The notes under the pieces: model-generated
Databases searched by the model: none
Told to the model about the DNA's origin: nothing
The model's input: only the letters and a program-made list of their open reading frames with translations
NCBI RefSeq assembly: GCF_008831285.2
Contig: NW_022205228.1
Span: 1 to 44,473, forward strand
Origin: Nymphaea colorata
Taxonomy: Eukaryota; Streptophyta; Magnoliopsida; Nymphaeales; Nymphaeaceae
Direction: 5' to 3'
DNA length: 44,473 nt
Shown: positions 11,189 to 23,200 of the stretch, piece by piece
Layout of the letters: each line of letters starts with the position of its first letter
Numbering within the stretch: the stretch's first letter is position 1
Translations under genes and position numbers: made by a program

Positions 11189-12602
11189 TCAAAGGTCGAA
11201 CGGACTGAACACCTTCTGCTATTCGTTGCTGAATTTGTCCTTCTTTGATTATTGTCCTTTGAACTTGGTGGATCTGAAATTATCCATGAATTCTTCCTGC
11301 TGGTCTCCTTCGCGATAGAAGAGCACATCTTCATCACTGTTGCTGCTCTAGTCGTCATCGATTTCCTTGAAGTCTTGGAACTTCTCCCATCCGGAGTTAG
11401 GCTTCGGCACATCCTTATAGAACTCCTCTTCCCTCACGTTCTCAATCACCCTGTTCCTCACCGACTGCTCTCCTGCTCTTTTGTCCGACTCTTTGTCGAT
11501 GATGCGCCACGGGGATTCGTTTTCGTTGCTGAAGACGTTCCGAATAGGCTCTTGGTTGCGTGTGGCAAGGGAGAGAGTGACTGGCTGCTATGGCTAGGCG
11601 TGCTATTGAGGGAATGGCTTAGTACGGATGGCGGGATTGACCACCTTAGTGGATTGGTACAGGTTAGGATTGACTGCTGGCGGATTATTGGTGATGTTCA
11701 TAGTATTGTTCTGGGGGAGTTTGTTGTTGGGACTGATTGATGAGCCTTTGTTGGCGTTGTCGAAGATCCTGTGCTTGCGTTGGATCTTGCTGTTGTTGTT
11801 GTCGTTGGGGAGGGGGGAAATCCTGAGGTTGGGATTGTAGTTTTGGTTGATGCTGGAGTAGTTGTTTTCGAGGTTGTTGCTGAGATGCTGCCCTCGGAAA
11901 CGTCTCGCCTGCTCACCTTTTATTGCGTTAGTTCGATCATCTTCTTAGAGCCTTGCTGTTGCTGTTGTTGCTGCTGCTGTGGCTGCTCTTTGAGCTGGAT
12001 CTCCAGATGGTGGATCCACGCTACATATTCCTTCTACTTTAAGGCGAATTCATTCATCCTGCTCAGGTAACGTTGCTCCACTTCTCCCATCTTGGCCACC
12101 ATGCGAGACTCTACCTCTTTATACTCTCTATTGATCTTCTCTATCTCCTTCTTATAGTGTTCTTCTATCTTCTTGACCGATGCCGCATAGTTTTCCTTGA
12201 TTTTGGTCACTCCAAGTTCATCATATTTTTTGCTCAATTTTCCCTCGAGTTTCTTCTAAAAGTTTTCCCCCAACTTATCCACAATTTTTCTGGTTTCCTT
12301 CACAATAATCTGAATCTTTTTTTCAATGCAATCAGCACGTCCTTGCTGACGGTCCCTCCTTCAATATTCGTCATCGAATTTCTCTGCGTGCAATTGCTAT
12401 CATTGCGAAAGAGAGAAAGATTGTCAGTTTTTTCCTGCAAGGCCTTTACCTTTTCGGTGAGGTAATGTATCTCCTGCTCGATGATGTCGTATTGATGATG
12501 ATTTGAAGGGGATTTCGAGGAATGGGTACGCGGTTGGCGGTGGTCCGTAGAGGGAGCCTAGTCGTCTTAGAAGATTATGACGTTTAGGTTGCCGTTTTCC
12601 AT
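11189..12602 (-). CDS. Coiled-coil protein with Asn/Gln-rich C-terminal half
   Basis: Not recognised. Starts MENGNLNVIIFQDDQAPSTD; a first coiled coil (EQEIHYLTEKVKALQEKTDN) is followed by a second (SVKKIEEHYKKEIEKINREY) that runs into a glutamine tract near 11950-11985. The C-terminal half is low-complexity and N-rich (NNLENNYSSINQNYNPNL) and ends with an acidic segment (EKFQDFKEIDDDQSSNSDED) and KVFSPFDL before TGA. The C-terminal 240 residues read without a break; breaks lie near 12325 and in the 11850-11930 region. Convergent with CWF19-like, only 31 bp between stops. Confidence 0.6.
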
Positions 12603-12872
12603 CGTTATTCAAAGTGGCAGAATATTTAAAATAGGAATTGATTATAGGAGTTGCAATCGCATAGGGTTAGAGAACGCCATACTTATATATCCATCCATAT
12701 ATTGATGGGGAATTATGGTTTATTACTTTCTTTTTACCGTTTATATCGAATCATTATTGCAAAATCCATGATTATTCCTTTGATTGATCATGATTAATCC
12801 CAAGGTTATCCCCGGATGGGCAGTTGCTGGTATATTCATATTATAATACTAAAGCATTTAACGTTGATAATA
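12603..12872. other. Divergent AT-rich intergenic region
   Basis: 270 bp of strongly AT-rich sequence between two outward-facing ATGs; presumed bidirectional promoter. No motif that I can name. Confidence 0.5.
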
Positions 12873-14925
12873 ATGAAAAGAACAAAATCAGTCCTCTGCA
12901 TGCGCAACCTCGCAGCATCCATCAAGCAATCCATCCAACTCGACGCAACCAAACACACACCCTTCCAACCTCTCAAGACCGCCAAATCGTTAGCCAATCT
13001 TTCCCGAGATATAGCCAACCCAATAGCCAAGATCTCGCAACCAACCAGTAGAGAAAGGAAAATCGCATTTTGTATTAGAGAAACAAATTGCCAATCTTGA
13101 AAAGTAGCTTAGAATCAATCATCAATGAAAGATTATAATAGCGAGCTCTCCTCCTATGACGAAATCTCAAAAAAGATCCAATAGACCGATAAAGCAATCA
13201 ACATCAAAAGGATGGAGCTGTAACAGACCAAAAATCAAATAATGATGCTCCAGGAAGAGATCCATTCTTCGCAATTCAACATCCAGGAAAGAATGGCAGA
13301 GAAAGAGTATCATGAGGAACTGGTGGAAGCCTATGGACATCAATACTAGGCCGAAAGCAAAATGGTCTTTACCATCATTGAGTTGTAGCTTAAAAATCAA
13401 AGCATTAAGGAAACATCAAAAGCATCGATCAGAGTACAGAGAAAGCCATGGTGGATCTTTAGGAGTGGAAGAAGGAGATAGATTATGAGCTGAATTAACA
13501 CAAGCTGAAAAACAGCATCAAGATCATAAGGATGAAACTGATTGGGTTTGAGGACCAGTGTGATGCCTTCTGCTTCGATAACAACCTCAGAAAATTGAGA
13601 TAATTGTATTGCCTCTTCTTCAAAAACTATGCAAAGACCAATGGAATCGGGAACGAATAGGCGAAGAAGGAATCGACATCTTCATCTGCAAGATGGCCTA
13701 TGTGAATAATTCAGCTAATTCATTAGAGAGCGTCTCATTTACAACAAGCCTAAATTTCCTCTTCTGGAATAATACCTATCGACCTTGGCAAGCATGGAGC
13801 AAATCTATCGCAGGAGCATCTTTGAAGCCAATCGGAAGATCTTCACTCTCCTTAACTCCGACATCAAACATCTCCAAAAATAAAAAATTGCAAGACTAAA
13901 ATAAATATAGATTAATTAGGAGAGATAAAGCAGCTAAACTAGCAAATAGATGACCAGTTCAATAATGATAGTTTGGCAGTTATCGAGTATATGCGCTAGA
14001 AGAATAGGAATAAATATGATCTCAAAGAGATAAAGACCAAATGAGAGAAAACAAGAAAGAACAAAAGAATAGAATATCCAAAATAAGATAATCATTTCTC
14101 ACTGTCAAAGAGATTGAACGCATTCTATAAAAATCAAATATCAAATAGATAAAATGAAGAATTCAGACCAAATATAAGAATTGACTTAGACATTCATACA
14201 GATCTAATTTCATCTCTTAGAACTGTAGAATAGCCATGCAAAGCAACGCAAAGAGAAATAGTCGATTTAGGATCGCATCAGCAGCGAAATCACCAAATGG
14301 AGGCAGTAGATTAGAAGAAGAACAGACTGAAATCGTTGTATTAGCAATTATAATCAGCAAAAAAGTATTAAATTTAATTCGAAGAAAAACCATAATACAA
14401 AATAACCAAAAATCACAAATTATCCATAGACCCCAAGAGAACAGCCCTTGAGGATAGACTCACGAGGTGCGATCCTTCCTAAGCCATAAAATCCATCCAC
14501 CACCATAGCAAAAACACCAGCATCTCATCTCTAAACCAAAGCAAATCCGTCCTTTCCCTCAGCAATCCATTCAAAAAATACTATAGAAATCAGTCAAGGA
14601 AAACTATCAACCCATCATCTCTAATTGCCAGATGATCCTTTCTCGCAAATTGACCCACAAAGATTTGGAAATCAATGATTGGAATCAAGGCCCAGCAATG
14701 TATTGAAGGAAAAAAATATGGATAGGGACATGATGAAGAAAAGAAAAATATAGGCATATGCATGAGAAAAACGATGAAAATAGCATTTGGAATCCAAAGA
14801 ATAAAAGCTTGACGATGACTCCATTCAAACAGAACGCTACGGCCACTCTAAACTCCAAAGGAAAAGTATGTCTGAGTCAAAGATAGTCTCTATCAAAGCT
14901 GCTAATCTCCAAATTCAATCGTTGA
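12873..14925 (+). CDS. Large coiled-coil protein
   Basis: Not recognised. Starts MKRTKSVLCMRNLAASIKQS with a basic, possibly amphipathic N-terminus. The body is coiled coil (TKNQIMMLQEEIHSSQFNIQ, IRMKLIGFEDQCDAFCFDNN, LKEIKTK), and the C-terminal third is basic and Ser/Asn-rich, ending SLSKLLISKFNR. Glutamine is encoded very often by TAA or TAG here, so a standard-code reading breaks the gene into fragments. About seven frame steps, for example near 13100, 13440, 13665, 13920, 14042, 14635 and 14755. The section 14045-14633 is uninterrupted. It could be two genes split near 14042, but no ATG or spacer supports that. Confidence 0.5.
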
Positions 14926-15049
14926 CTGCATGATATTCCCATTTTCTCCTGAACTGTTCTTCTTAGTGTTCCCCCATTTATAAACATCTTCCGTAAAATC
15001 CATTTATAATCTTACTTGTTCGTATTGTATTGTATTGATAAGTTGTTGC

Positions 15050-16334
15050 ATGTCTTTGAAGTAACGAGGCAACGAAGAGGTAAAAAAAGAAAATTTCCAA
15101 TAAGCAATCAAACTCTATGAGCAGTACGTCGAAGATGACCACCATGATAATCATGCAGCCTTCACCAATATGGCTCTCTGCTATTTCAGACTCAAGGACT
15201 ACCGAAAATCAGTCAAGGCATGCCAAGACGCTCTAGACCTGAATCCGTAATCACCCAAAACCTACTACCGCCTCTACCTCGCCTATAAATAAATCGAAGG
15301 CGAGGAGTATCAAACCTTCATCAATGCTCACCTCTTCCTGAAGTATTATAAAGAGGATGACATGAAGTCAAAATCAGAAGCTATGGCCATTCTTCGAGAG
15401 TTCAAACAAAAGATTAAGAGTAAAAACAACCCCAGAGGGGCCAAGCTGGAGGATAGCCTTATCTCTGATCTGTAATCCCTGGGCAATGAGTATATAAAAG
15501 ACACCGTCATGCAGGAATAACCTGAAGATCTGTTGAAGCACTGGACAACTTTCTTCGAGTCCAGTTGACTCGCGAGCAAAAGACAGAAAAGGTGAAGGAA
15601 GCAATCATCAACCAGCATGAAATTGGAGTAGATATTGCCTATCTTTTGCTCAACACTGCGACCAAGTACGAGAATAAACAGTATATCAGCCAAAATATTG
15701 TCGAAGCCAAGAAGGAATACTTGCATAGGAATGGCATTAGCGAAATGAGTGAAGAAGTATAGGATAGTTAGCCTGCCCATGGACAGGAGAAGAATGAGAA
15801 TGAGATGGAGGATGAAGCTGAAGAGGAAAACTTGTTCGATTCTGAACCTGAAAAGCCAGAAAAAAGTAGGAAGCCAAGAAATAAGCAAATAGGAGAAAAA
15901 GAGGAGAAAGTACGCTTCCACCAAAGTAACAACCAAAAAAAGTTGAAAAATCAGTATAAAAACCATCAATCCCAGCAAAAACCACCCCACCAGTAACTGC
16001 CAAGCCCACTCCTCCACCTGTAGAAAAGCCATAATAACCTCTAAAGCGTTTCGAAGACATCTCTGTCCAGTTCGACAACTTCATGCGAGGCTACCGATAC
16101 TCCCGAGACATCTTCAAGGACCTGCACGATATCATCTGCCGCATCTTGCAATCAGACGTGCCGAAAGAGGGAAAGCAATACTATCTGCGAAAGATACAAG
16201 GCGGCATCAAGAAGTACTTTCCTTAAAAAGAGCCTACCATAACGAGATCAAAAGCGCATCTTCGACCTTCTGATGGAAAACGGATTCGAAATGGAGTTCG
16301 ATTTCGTCGACCTTAAACCGCATGGTTCATATGA
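15050..16334 (+). CDS. TPR co-chaperone-like protein
   Basis: N-terminal TPR domain of the Hsp70/Hsp90-binding type. It starts MSLKQRGNEEVKKENFQQAI, with the Lys and Asn of a carboxylate clamp, then FTNMALCYFRLKDYRKSVKA (clamp Asn) and ALDLNPQSPKTYYRLYLAY (clamp Lys and Arg). This pattern binds the C-terminal EEVD of chaperones in HOP-like proteins. A middle helical region (QKTEKVKEAIINQHEIGVDI), an acidic and basic low-complexity linker, and a C-terminal helical domain (RFEDISVQFDNFMRGYRYSR, DLHDIICRILQSD) follow. Frame steps near 15540, 15990 and 16225; the exact end depends on the last one, so the TGA at 16332-16334 is approximate. Converges on the next gene 24 bp away. Confidence 0.75.
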
Positions 16335-16358
16335 GTCTATCATCATAATATATTAATA

Positions 16359-17405
16359 TCATTCACTCTAGAGGGGACTGCAGTAACAATTTTTTGCTCT
16401 TTTTCTTAGGCTTTGGCTACTGGTTCTATTTATCTTCTTTTCTGCGCTTGCTGCTGGAGGAGTTTTGGATGTTTGGAGTATTTTTAATTTGCTTTTTCTC
16501 GCTGGAGAGTGGACTTTTGAGGGATAGGAGTTGGTTGAGTGGGTTTATTACACTGAAGCCTTTGATTACTTTGGCTCAGCCAGCTATATCTTCAAGCTTT
16601 CCTTCTTGCTCTTCTTGAAATTACCCAAACTCTACTTCTTCGGCTTCAGCTCCACGTTTTAGAAGTCAGCATTGAAATGGGTGAGGTTGGATACTACTTT
16701 GACGTGCTCTCTCTTCCTACTTGTCTTATCAGGGAGGGACTATTCGAGGACTGAAGTGAGGGAGAAGCTGAGGATGTTGCTTTAGCTGGAGAAGCTGCCA
16801 CAGCAAATCTGTTCAATTTGCTAGCTGCCCATTAGTTTCTATACCTATGCTGCCTAATTCTTAGATTTGGCATCGCTGCCAGCTACTTATGCCTTTTCGC
16901 GCAGGAAATAAAGGTCAGTCTGCAATTTTTCCTTCTATTTTCGCTATAATTGCACCTATTTCTCCAACCTCACTACTTCCTCCCTCAGCAATCCTTCACT
17001 CTTCTTTACATTTTCCAATTCCTGTTTCAATTTTGCATTATCATTCTTATACAGATTCAGCTCCTCCGCATTCTTCATCTTTTCTTGGATGAGCTACTTA
17101 TAGGCTTCCCTGAGTACTTTATACTCGTCTTTTAGGTCCTGTATGGATGCGATGAGGTCTTGCGTGCAATTATTGTTGACCTTTTGTCTTCGTTTGGAGT
17201 TGGAGCTATTGAGGTTGTGTCCATCATGCTGGCTTTTCCTTCGTCTTATCTCTGAAGGCGAGTCGTTTTTGGACATTTTGAGATGCTGGCTGGAGAGGCA
17301 TTCCTGCATGGAGGGGATGCGTTTGATCCTCTGGGAGGGAGAGCGCTGCTTGTTGAAGAGGTCAGCCTTGCTGGAGGCGCTGTACTGGGGGGATTGGAGC
17401 AGCAT
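16359..17405 (-). CDS. Coiled-coil protein, uninterrupted
   Basis: Not recognised. Starts MLLQSPQYSASSKADLFNKQ with a Ser/Arg-rich N-terminus (IRRRKSQHDGHNLNSSNSKR), then one long coiled coil (QDLIASIQDLKDEYKVLREA through LEKQVQLQRKQKEKLQTDLY), then a basic Ser/Lys tail (SPARKSKLKILQTSKTPPAA). The whole frame of about 348 codons is open to TGA with many internal TAG/TAA codons and no break. That shows the code clearly: in the standard code only the first 103 codons would be seen. Confidence 0.8.
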
Positions 17406-17733
17406 GAGCGGTTATTATGTTATTTTATTCGTAAAATTATATAAGAATTGGCAAACAGGCATCACCCTTGCCCATATTTAAATTATTCCACTCCTAATCA
17501 ACTTTCGGAATCGGGGGATAGGGGTACAACGATTAGCATTGTTATGTCTTCCCGCCAATGATACTATTCTCCGATTTGGAATATTTAAAAATGTGCTCAG
17601 ATTATCATCTCTGCAACTCATCTGCGGTTTCATTTTCTTTCCATCCCTTGGATTTATATAGTTCTGATGAGTTATATACGGACATGGGGTGCTTAATTAT
17701 ATAGTTAATTTAATCATCGTCAGTGCCGCCAAA
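17406..17733. other. Divergent intergenic region
   Basis: 328 bp AT-rich spacer between the coiled-coil gene and the deoxynucleoside kinase; presumed bidirectional promoter. No ORF with coding character. Confidence 0.5.
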
Positions 17734-18402
17734 ATGACAGACACTCAACCGCGTTTCATCTCGATCTAGGGAAACATCGGAAGTGGCAAATCCACCATCC
17801 TCAAACTCATCCGCGAGTCCTTCCCACAACTGGCCATCCTCGACGAACCGCTAGCCGAGTGGCAGAAGGTCGGAGAAAATGGAAACATCAACCTGCTCGG
17901 ACTCTACTACGACAAGCCCGAACGCTGGGGATTCACGTTCCAGATCTACGCCTTCATGAGCAGACTCAACAAGTGGACGGAGTACAGCAAGATGACCGGA
18001 AGAGGAACCCGCATCTCATAACGATCGCTGCTCTCGGACCGGTTCATCTTCGCAGCCATCATGCGCGACATGAACATCCTCGACGAGGCCGAGCACGCAG
18101 TCTACCTCCAATTCTACGACCACCTGGTGGCCATGAACCAAATCGTGGACCTCGCAGGCGTCATCTACGTCCAGTGCGCTCCCGAGATCTGCGAGAAGCG
18201 CATCAAGAAACGGTCGAGGGAGGGCGAGGACACCATTCCTCTGGACTACCTGCAGAGGATACACGAGAAGCATGAGGCCTGGCTGAACCCGGGCAAGGAG
18301 AACAAACAATAGAAAATACTCATAATCGACAATACCCACCCCATCAATAAACAGAAATTGATCGAAGTTGTCGGCGGATGGCTTCAGGAGAACTCCAAGT
18401 GA
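17734..18402 (+). CDS. Deoxynucleoside kinase
   Basis: Phosphorylates deoxynucleosides in the nucleotide salvage pathway (dNK/TK2/dCK/dGK family). The 222-residue frame is intact, with no intron or break. P-loop GNIGSGKS lies at residues 13-20; DEPLAEWQKV carries the base- and sugar-binding Glu/Trp pair; SLLSDRFIF corresponds to the family ERS/DRS region; the LID segment KKRSREGEDTIPLDYLQRIH and HEKHEAWL complete the fold. Length is close to short members such as insect dNK. The codon just before the P-loop is TAG (Gln12, usually Glu or Val-Glu in homologues). Whether it is mitochondrial or cytosolic cannot be told; I see no clear targeting peptide. Confidence 0.95.
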
Positions 18403-18548
18403 TTCACCATTTTATACCTACTACTTTCTCTACTTCTATCACCAAATAACGCATAGACACTTTAGATATGGATGGAATGTGAGAGGAACGGGGAAGGGGG
18501 ATTCATATCATATCATGCATGGGGTGGTGAAGTATACGCTTATTATGA

Positions 18549-19211
18549 TCATTTGTTATGAGTTAAGACTAAGGAGGAAGTATGGCTGAGCAGGGGTTCT
18601 AATTGTTGATTTCTTTTGGACAAGGATTCTACTTTATTTTCCAAAACTATCACCTTTTCCAGGAGGAGGGTTCTTTCCGCTTAGAGATCAGCCTTAATCT
18701 GTAGTAATCTTTCATGATCGATCAAATTCTTCTCGAGGAAGATGCTGCTGCGATCGTTGAGGGTGGAAGTTCTTTTTTTCATCACAGATTAATTCACTTT
18801 AAGATTGACTAATTGTTTCTTGAGGCACTAATTTTCTTTCAATACCTCGTACATCTTAGGTTATATTCTAAACTAGCATGCAACCGTCTTTCTCTCCGTA
18901 CTTTTATTGCAGCTCATAGCGGTATTCTTTTTCTGCAGGACAGGAGTGCTATTTTGCTTGACTCTCCTTTTGTGGGTTTTGGCTATGAGGAGAAGACGAT
19001 TGTTCTCTTCATTTAGGTGCTGGATTTATATTTCCATCTAATTGATTTTGGTGGATTTTACATCTCTTTTCAATGTCTAAATAATGGTCTGCTGGTGGTC
19101 GATGACAGCATTCAACTATTCTATCTTTTTCTTCAATTTTAGGACAAGGGTGCGATTATCGTGAGCCACGCTCTGCTATTTCTGCATGCGTTACCAAGGA
19201 TGCCCCTTCAT
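18549..19211 (-). CDS. Coiled-coil protein, intact
   Basis: Not recognised. 220 residues from MKGHPWQRMQKQQSVAHDNR to LLSHTSSLVLTHNK, one frame without break. Two coiled coils (TLVLKLKKKIEQLNAVIDHQ and AERTLLLEKVIVLENKVESL) flank a basic Ser/Thr linker. Convergent with the deoxynucleoside kinase (146 bp between stops). Its start is only 54 bp from the plus-strand start at 19266, so the two share a very small promoter region. Confidence 0.75.
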
Positions 19212-19265
19212 CTTTTTTAGAATATTTATGATTATAAACTACCCCCCAAGTAGAATTCTTCCATC

Positions 19266-20150
19266 ATGAAACAACCTCACATCTTCCACCTCATACAACC
19301 CTCACACTCACCCCCGCAACCCACACAACACGATTGCAACAATATCTTCCTCGCAGCCACCACGCCCACCGAAAAAATGACCGATAACGACCTCCACCAC
19401 TCCAAGAGCTATTAACTGGTAGGAGTCAGAGAATTGAAAGCCTTTAAGAATCGCACCAAAAAGAGAACGAAAGTTGGATCAAGGGAAACGCATAATGATG
19501 AACCGTCGGACCGGTCCATTTCTCGGGAGTCCTGCAAGAAGAAGAGCAGGCCGGATCCTGAACTGCTCAACAAGGAGGAAGTGATCGACTGCCTGCCCAA
19601 GCTGTCGAAACAGCAGTCCAGCCAGCATCTGAGCAGCCTCCACAAGTCCTCCTGGATCGATTCCTTTTCCATCGACCCAAGAAGCCTCTCTCCGCCGCCC
19701 TCGCCCAAACACTCCCAATCCCACCACAAGAGAACAGTAAACTAGTTCAGCGTCAGCAGGATAAAGCTGAAGTGCAAGGAGAGGCAGTCGGAGTGGAAGA
19801 GGCTATTCCGCAATCAGAAGGAAGGGAAGAAGTTTCCCTCTCTCAACGAGAGCATCACTGCCTTCCAGCGCAAGAGGGAAAAGGCGGCAGGAAGCCCCAT
19901 CAACTAAAATCTAGTCAATATCAAGAGCAGTTTCTGGACCAATACTCTCCGCAACTGCACCAACATCGATGATGTCTGCCACCCCAGGAAGGAAATAAGG
20001 ACCATTCACGAGGGAGTCAAGGCAAAGGGAATTTCCAAGCTCATCCAGTAGACTGATTGGATATAATGCAAGGACCAGCAAGGGTATCGTTTCAAAAACT
20101 GCCCCTAGGTGATTGTACCCCTTCCTTCGATAAAGCCAGGCATACGGTGA
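19266..20150 (+). CDS. Basic protein of unknown function, intact
   Basis: Not recognised. 294 residues, one frame. Starts MKQPHIFHLIQPSHSPPQPT; the N-terminal half is Lys/Arg/Ser-rich and likely disordered (KAFKNRTKKRTKVGSRETHN), with an SPPPSPKHSQSHHKR patch that looks like a phosphorylation-prone linker. The C-terminal part (RQSEWKRLFRNQKEGKKFPS, KSSFWTNTLRNCTNIDDVCH) seems more ordered. The reading is unambiguous because internal TAA/TAG must be sense: stopping at the first one would leave about 45 residues. Confidence 0.75.
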
Positions 20151-20274
20151 CCATTGATTCCGCTATGATTCTTTTCAGTTTCACTAGATCTTGCATATCC
20201 TTAGTGAGATCCTGTTAAAAAAAGGGATCCAATTCGTAGATTTTTGATAATCAATCAACATATGTAATAGCGAG

Positions 20275-23200
20275 ATGGCTCCAGATATCATCGTCTGTAA
20301 AATAACAGGTTTGAACTTGCCTACGAGCCCAACGATGCCGAAGGAGAGTGCATCATACATTGCGTCACGCCCTGCAAGTTTGTCACCTGGAGGTTCATAC
20401 TCTACCTACTACTCAACGCTTTTCTCTTCGTGCCACTGCTACTCACCTACTGGTACTTCCCCCCTGACCCAGGAACGACAATTTCAAGCGTATCTTCTAC
20501 ATGAGGTTCTGTCCGCTATAGCAGGCAACGCACTTCCACATCGTCAACTACGACGGTCAGGTGAGCATCGTCCGCAAATAGCAAAAATCCTTCCTCTACG
20601 CGCAAGCCGAACGCAGGCACCATCCCTACTTCATCAACCGCTACATGACCTACATCATCGATGAACAAAGAACCGTCAAACTGTGGACGTATCTTTACCA
20701 TGAGAGGGTCAGGGGAATCGCAGATCCTAAAGCCACTGAGCGGGGATTGACTACAGAGAGTGCACTTGCTCTACGCTAATCCTACGGCCCAGGAACGATG
20801 GTGATCCGGAAGCCAAGCATCGGCTAGCTAATCGTATTTTAGGTAATAAAACCGCTCTATATCTTCCTGCTTTTCAGCGTGGCTTTTTGGACCTTCGCAG
20901 AGCAATACTACTACTTCGCCACCACGCTCTTCGTGGTTTTCCTGGTGGGCGTCATCATCAACCTCGTGCAAATGGTGGAGCTCAATAACAAGATCTTCGC
21001 CATGGCATACTACGAGATCAATGTGAACGTCCTGAGGAATGGGGAAGTAGTCAGCATATCCTCCTTTTAGGTAGTCCCTGGAGATATCGTCTTCCTCAAA
21101 GATCCCATCAAATTACCCTTTGAAGGATTGATCCTGGAGGGCAGTGCGTTGATCAATTAGTGCGCCCTTACTGGAGAGTCAGTCCCAGTGGTCAAGAAGG
21201 CAGATCGTTTGGAGAAACTAGCAGCCGATCCCACCAAGATCGACAAGAACGCTTTTGTCTTCGAGGGGACGACGATAGTGCAGGTGAGCGACAAGAAGAG
21301 AATGGGCAAATTCTAGCTCTACCGCGAGCAATACGGCATCCCTGTGTGCGTGGTCCGGACCAACTTCATCACGACCAAGGGACAACTGATCCGCATCATC
21401 CTCTTCCCCAAGGAGCAGGAGAACAGCTTCCAGCGCGAAAGCACCAAGTTCCTCTTCTTCCTCTTCGTCATCGCAGTCGGCTCCTACGCCGGCCTGCTCG
21501 CCGTCAACTACGAATACTAAACCACCAGCGACATCATCATCAAGCTGATCGACATCATCCTCATCGCCGTCCCGCCCGCACTGCCCGTCTCCATGACCTT
21601 CGGCATCATCTACGCCCTGGAACGACTCAACAAGAAGAAGATCTTCTGCATCTCGCAGAACAAGGTCATCACGGGAGGAATCATCGAGTTCGCCTGCTTC
21701 GACAAGACTGGCACCCTCACTGAAGACTACATGGATTTCTACTGTATCGTGCCTTCCCACGCTGGCAAGTTCCACACGCAGGTGGTAAACACCGAGGAGA
21801 TGTCAGCCTACATGATCAACAACGTCAAGACCAAGCCTTACTACCTGCCCGCCCTCAACAACATGGCAGCCAACCACTCCATCATCAAGATCTAAGCCAC
21901 CGGCGAACTCATCGGCGACCCCATGGAGATCAAGGCCTTCCAGTTTGGCAGGTTCAAGCTCAACCAGGCAGCAGTCGACCACGAAACCATCTTCAGCTTC
22001 GAAAGCCAGAGGGGACACAATGGAGCTGTGGTGAGGAGGTATGAGTTTTAGTCAGAACTGCAGAGGATGAGCGTGGTGGCCAAGAGCTCATTGACTGAGG
22101 GATGGCAGGTATTGGCTAAGGGATCCCCAGAGATGATGCTCACCATCATGAAGAAGGGCTCAGTTCCGAAGAATTACATGGACATCTTGAAGGAATACGC
22201 TTCCCACGGCTTCAGAGTGCTTGCGATTGCCAGCAAGTCCATCACTGACGAATAACTGCGCACTTTTGGTCGGGATCAGATGGAATCCAGTCTCACCTTC
22301 AACGGTTTTTAGGTCTTCTAAAACCCTCTCAAGAAGGAAACCACCCAAGCCATCACCTAACTGAAGCAGGCAGCCATCGATTGCGTGATGATAACAGGTG
22401 ACAACACCCTAACCGGCTCTAACATCAGCTACAAATGCGGAATTTCAAACAAGGAAAAACATATGATCATCGTGGATTGGGATAAGGATCGCTTGGTGGA
22501 GGAGTAATTCATCTTCCACGATTACGATAACACCAAGGCTTTCCCTGCTGATAAGCCTATTGCTGAGAGTTACATCGAGGAAGATGTACGCATCAGTCTT
22601 CTCTCCAAGGAAAGAAGCTCAAGTCGGGGACATTCTTCCCTCAGAGAACAGTCAGAGCTTGAAGGATTCTAGCCCTCTAAGGACAACAACGAAGAATGCA
22701 TGTTCAACTTGGCAGTGAAGGCAGAGGAGACCAATCGCCAGTTGTGCATAACTGGTCGCGCATTCAACCAGTTCTTCTCAGGATCAGTATAGTCGCTTTC
22801 ACTGGTCCAGCGCAGGTTCATGGAGAAGGCAACAGTCTTCGCGCGTACTAAGCCCAACGACAAGGCCAAGATAGTCATGGTCTTCCAGAAAATGGGCAAA
22901 AAGGTGTCCATGTGCGGCGACGGAGCCAACGATTGCGGTGCTCTGAAACAGGCAGATATTGGACTCTCACTTTCCCAGGCAGAAGCATCCATTTCCGCTC
23001 CCTTCACCTCCCAGGTTACCAACATCAGCTCAATGGTGGAGCTGATCAAGGAATGTAGGGCAGGCTTAGCCACCAACTTTTCCCTTTTCAACATCATGGC
23101 CATCTACTCTCTCATCCAGTACACTTCCTCGCTCGTCTGCGAATATTTCCTGCAGTACCCTGCAGACTTCCAGTATCTCTACTGGGACGTCTGCCTCAAC

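Noticed and set aside
16380-17480. Long plus-strand hydrophobic ORFs (for example 16394-16618 and 17143-17481)
   Set aside because: They are antisense shadows of the minus-strand coiled-coil gene 16359-17405, which is open over its full length.
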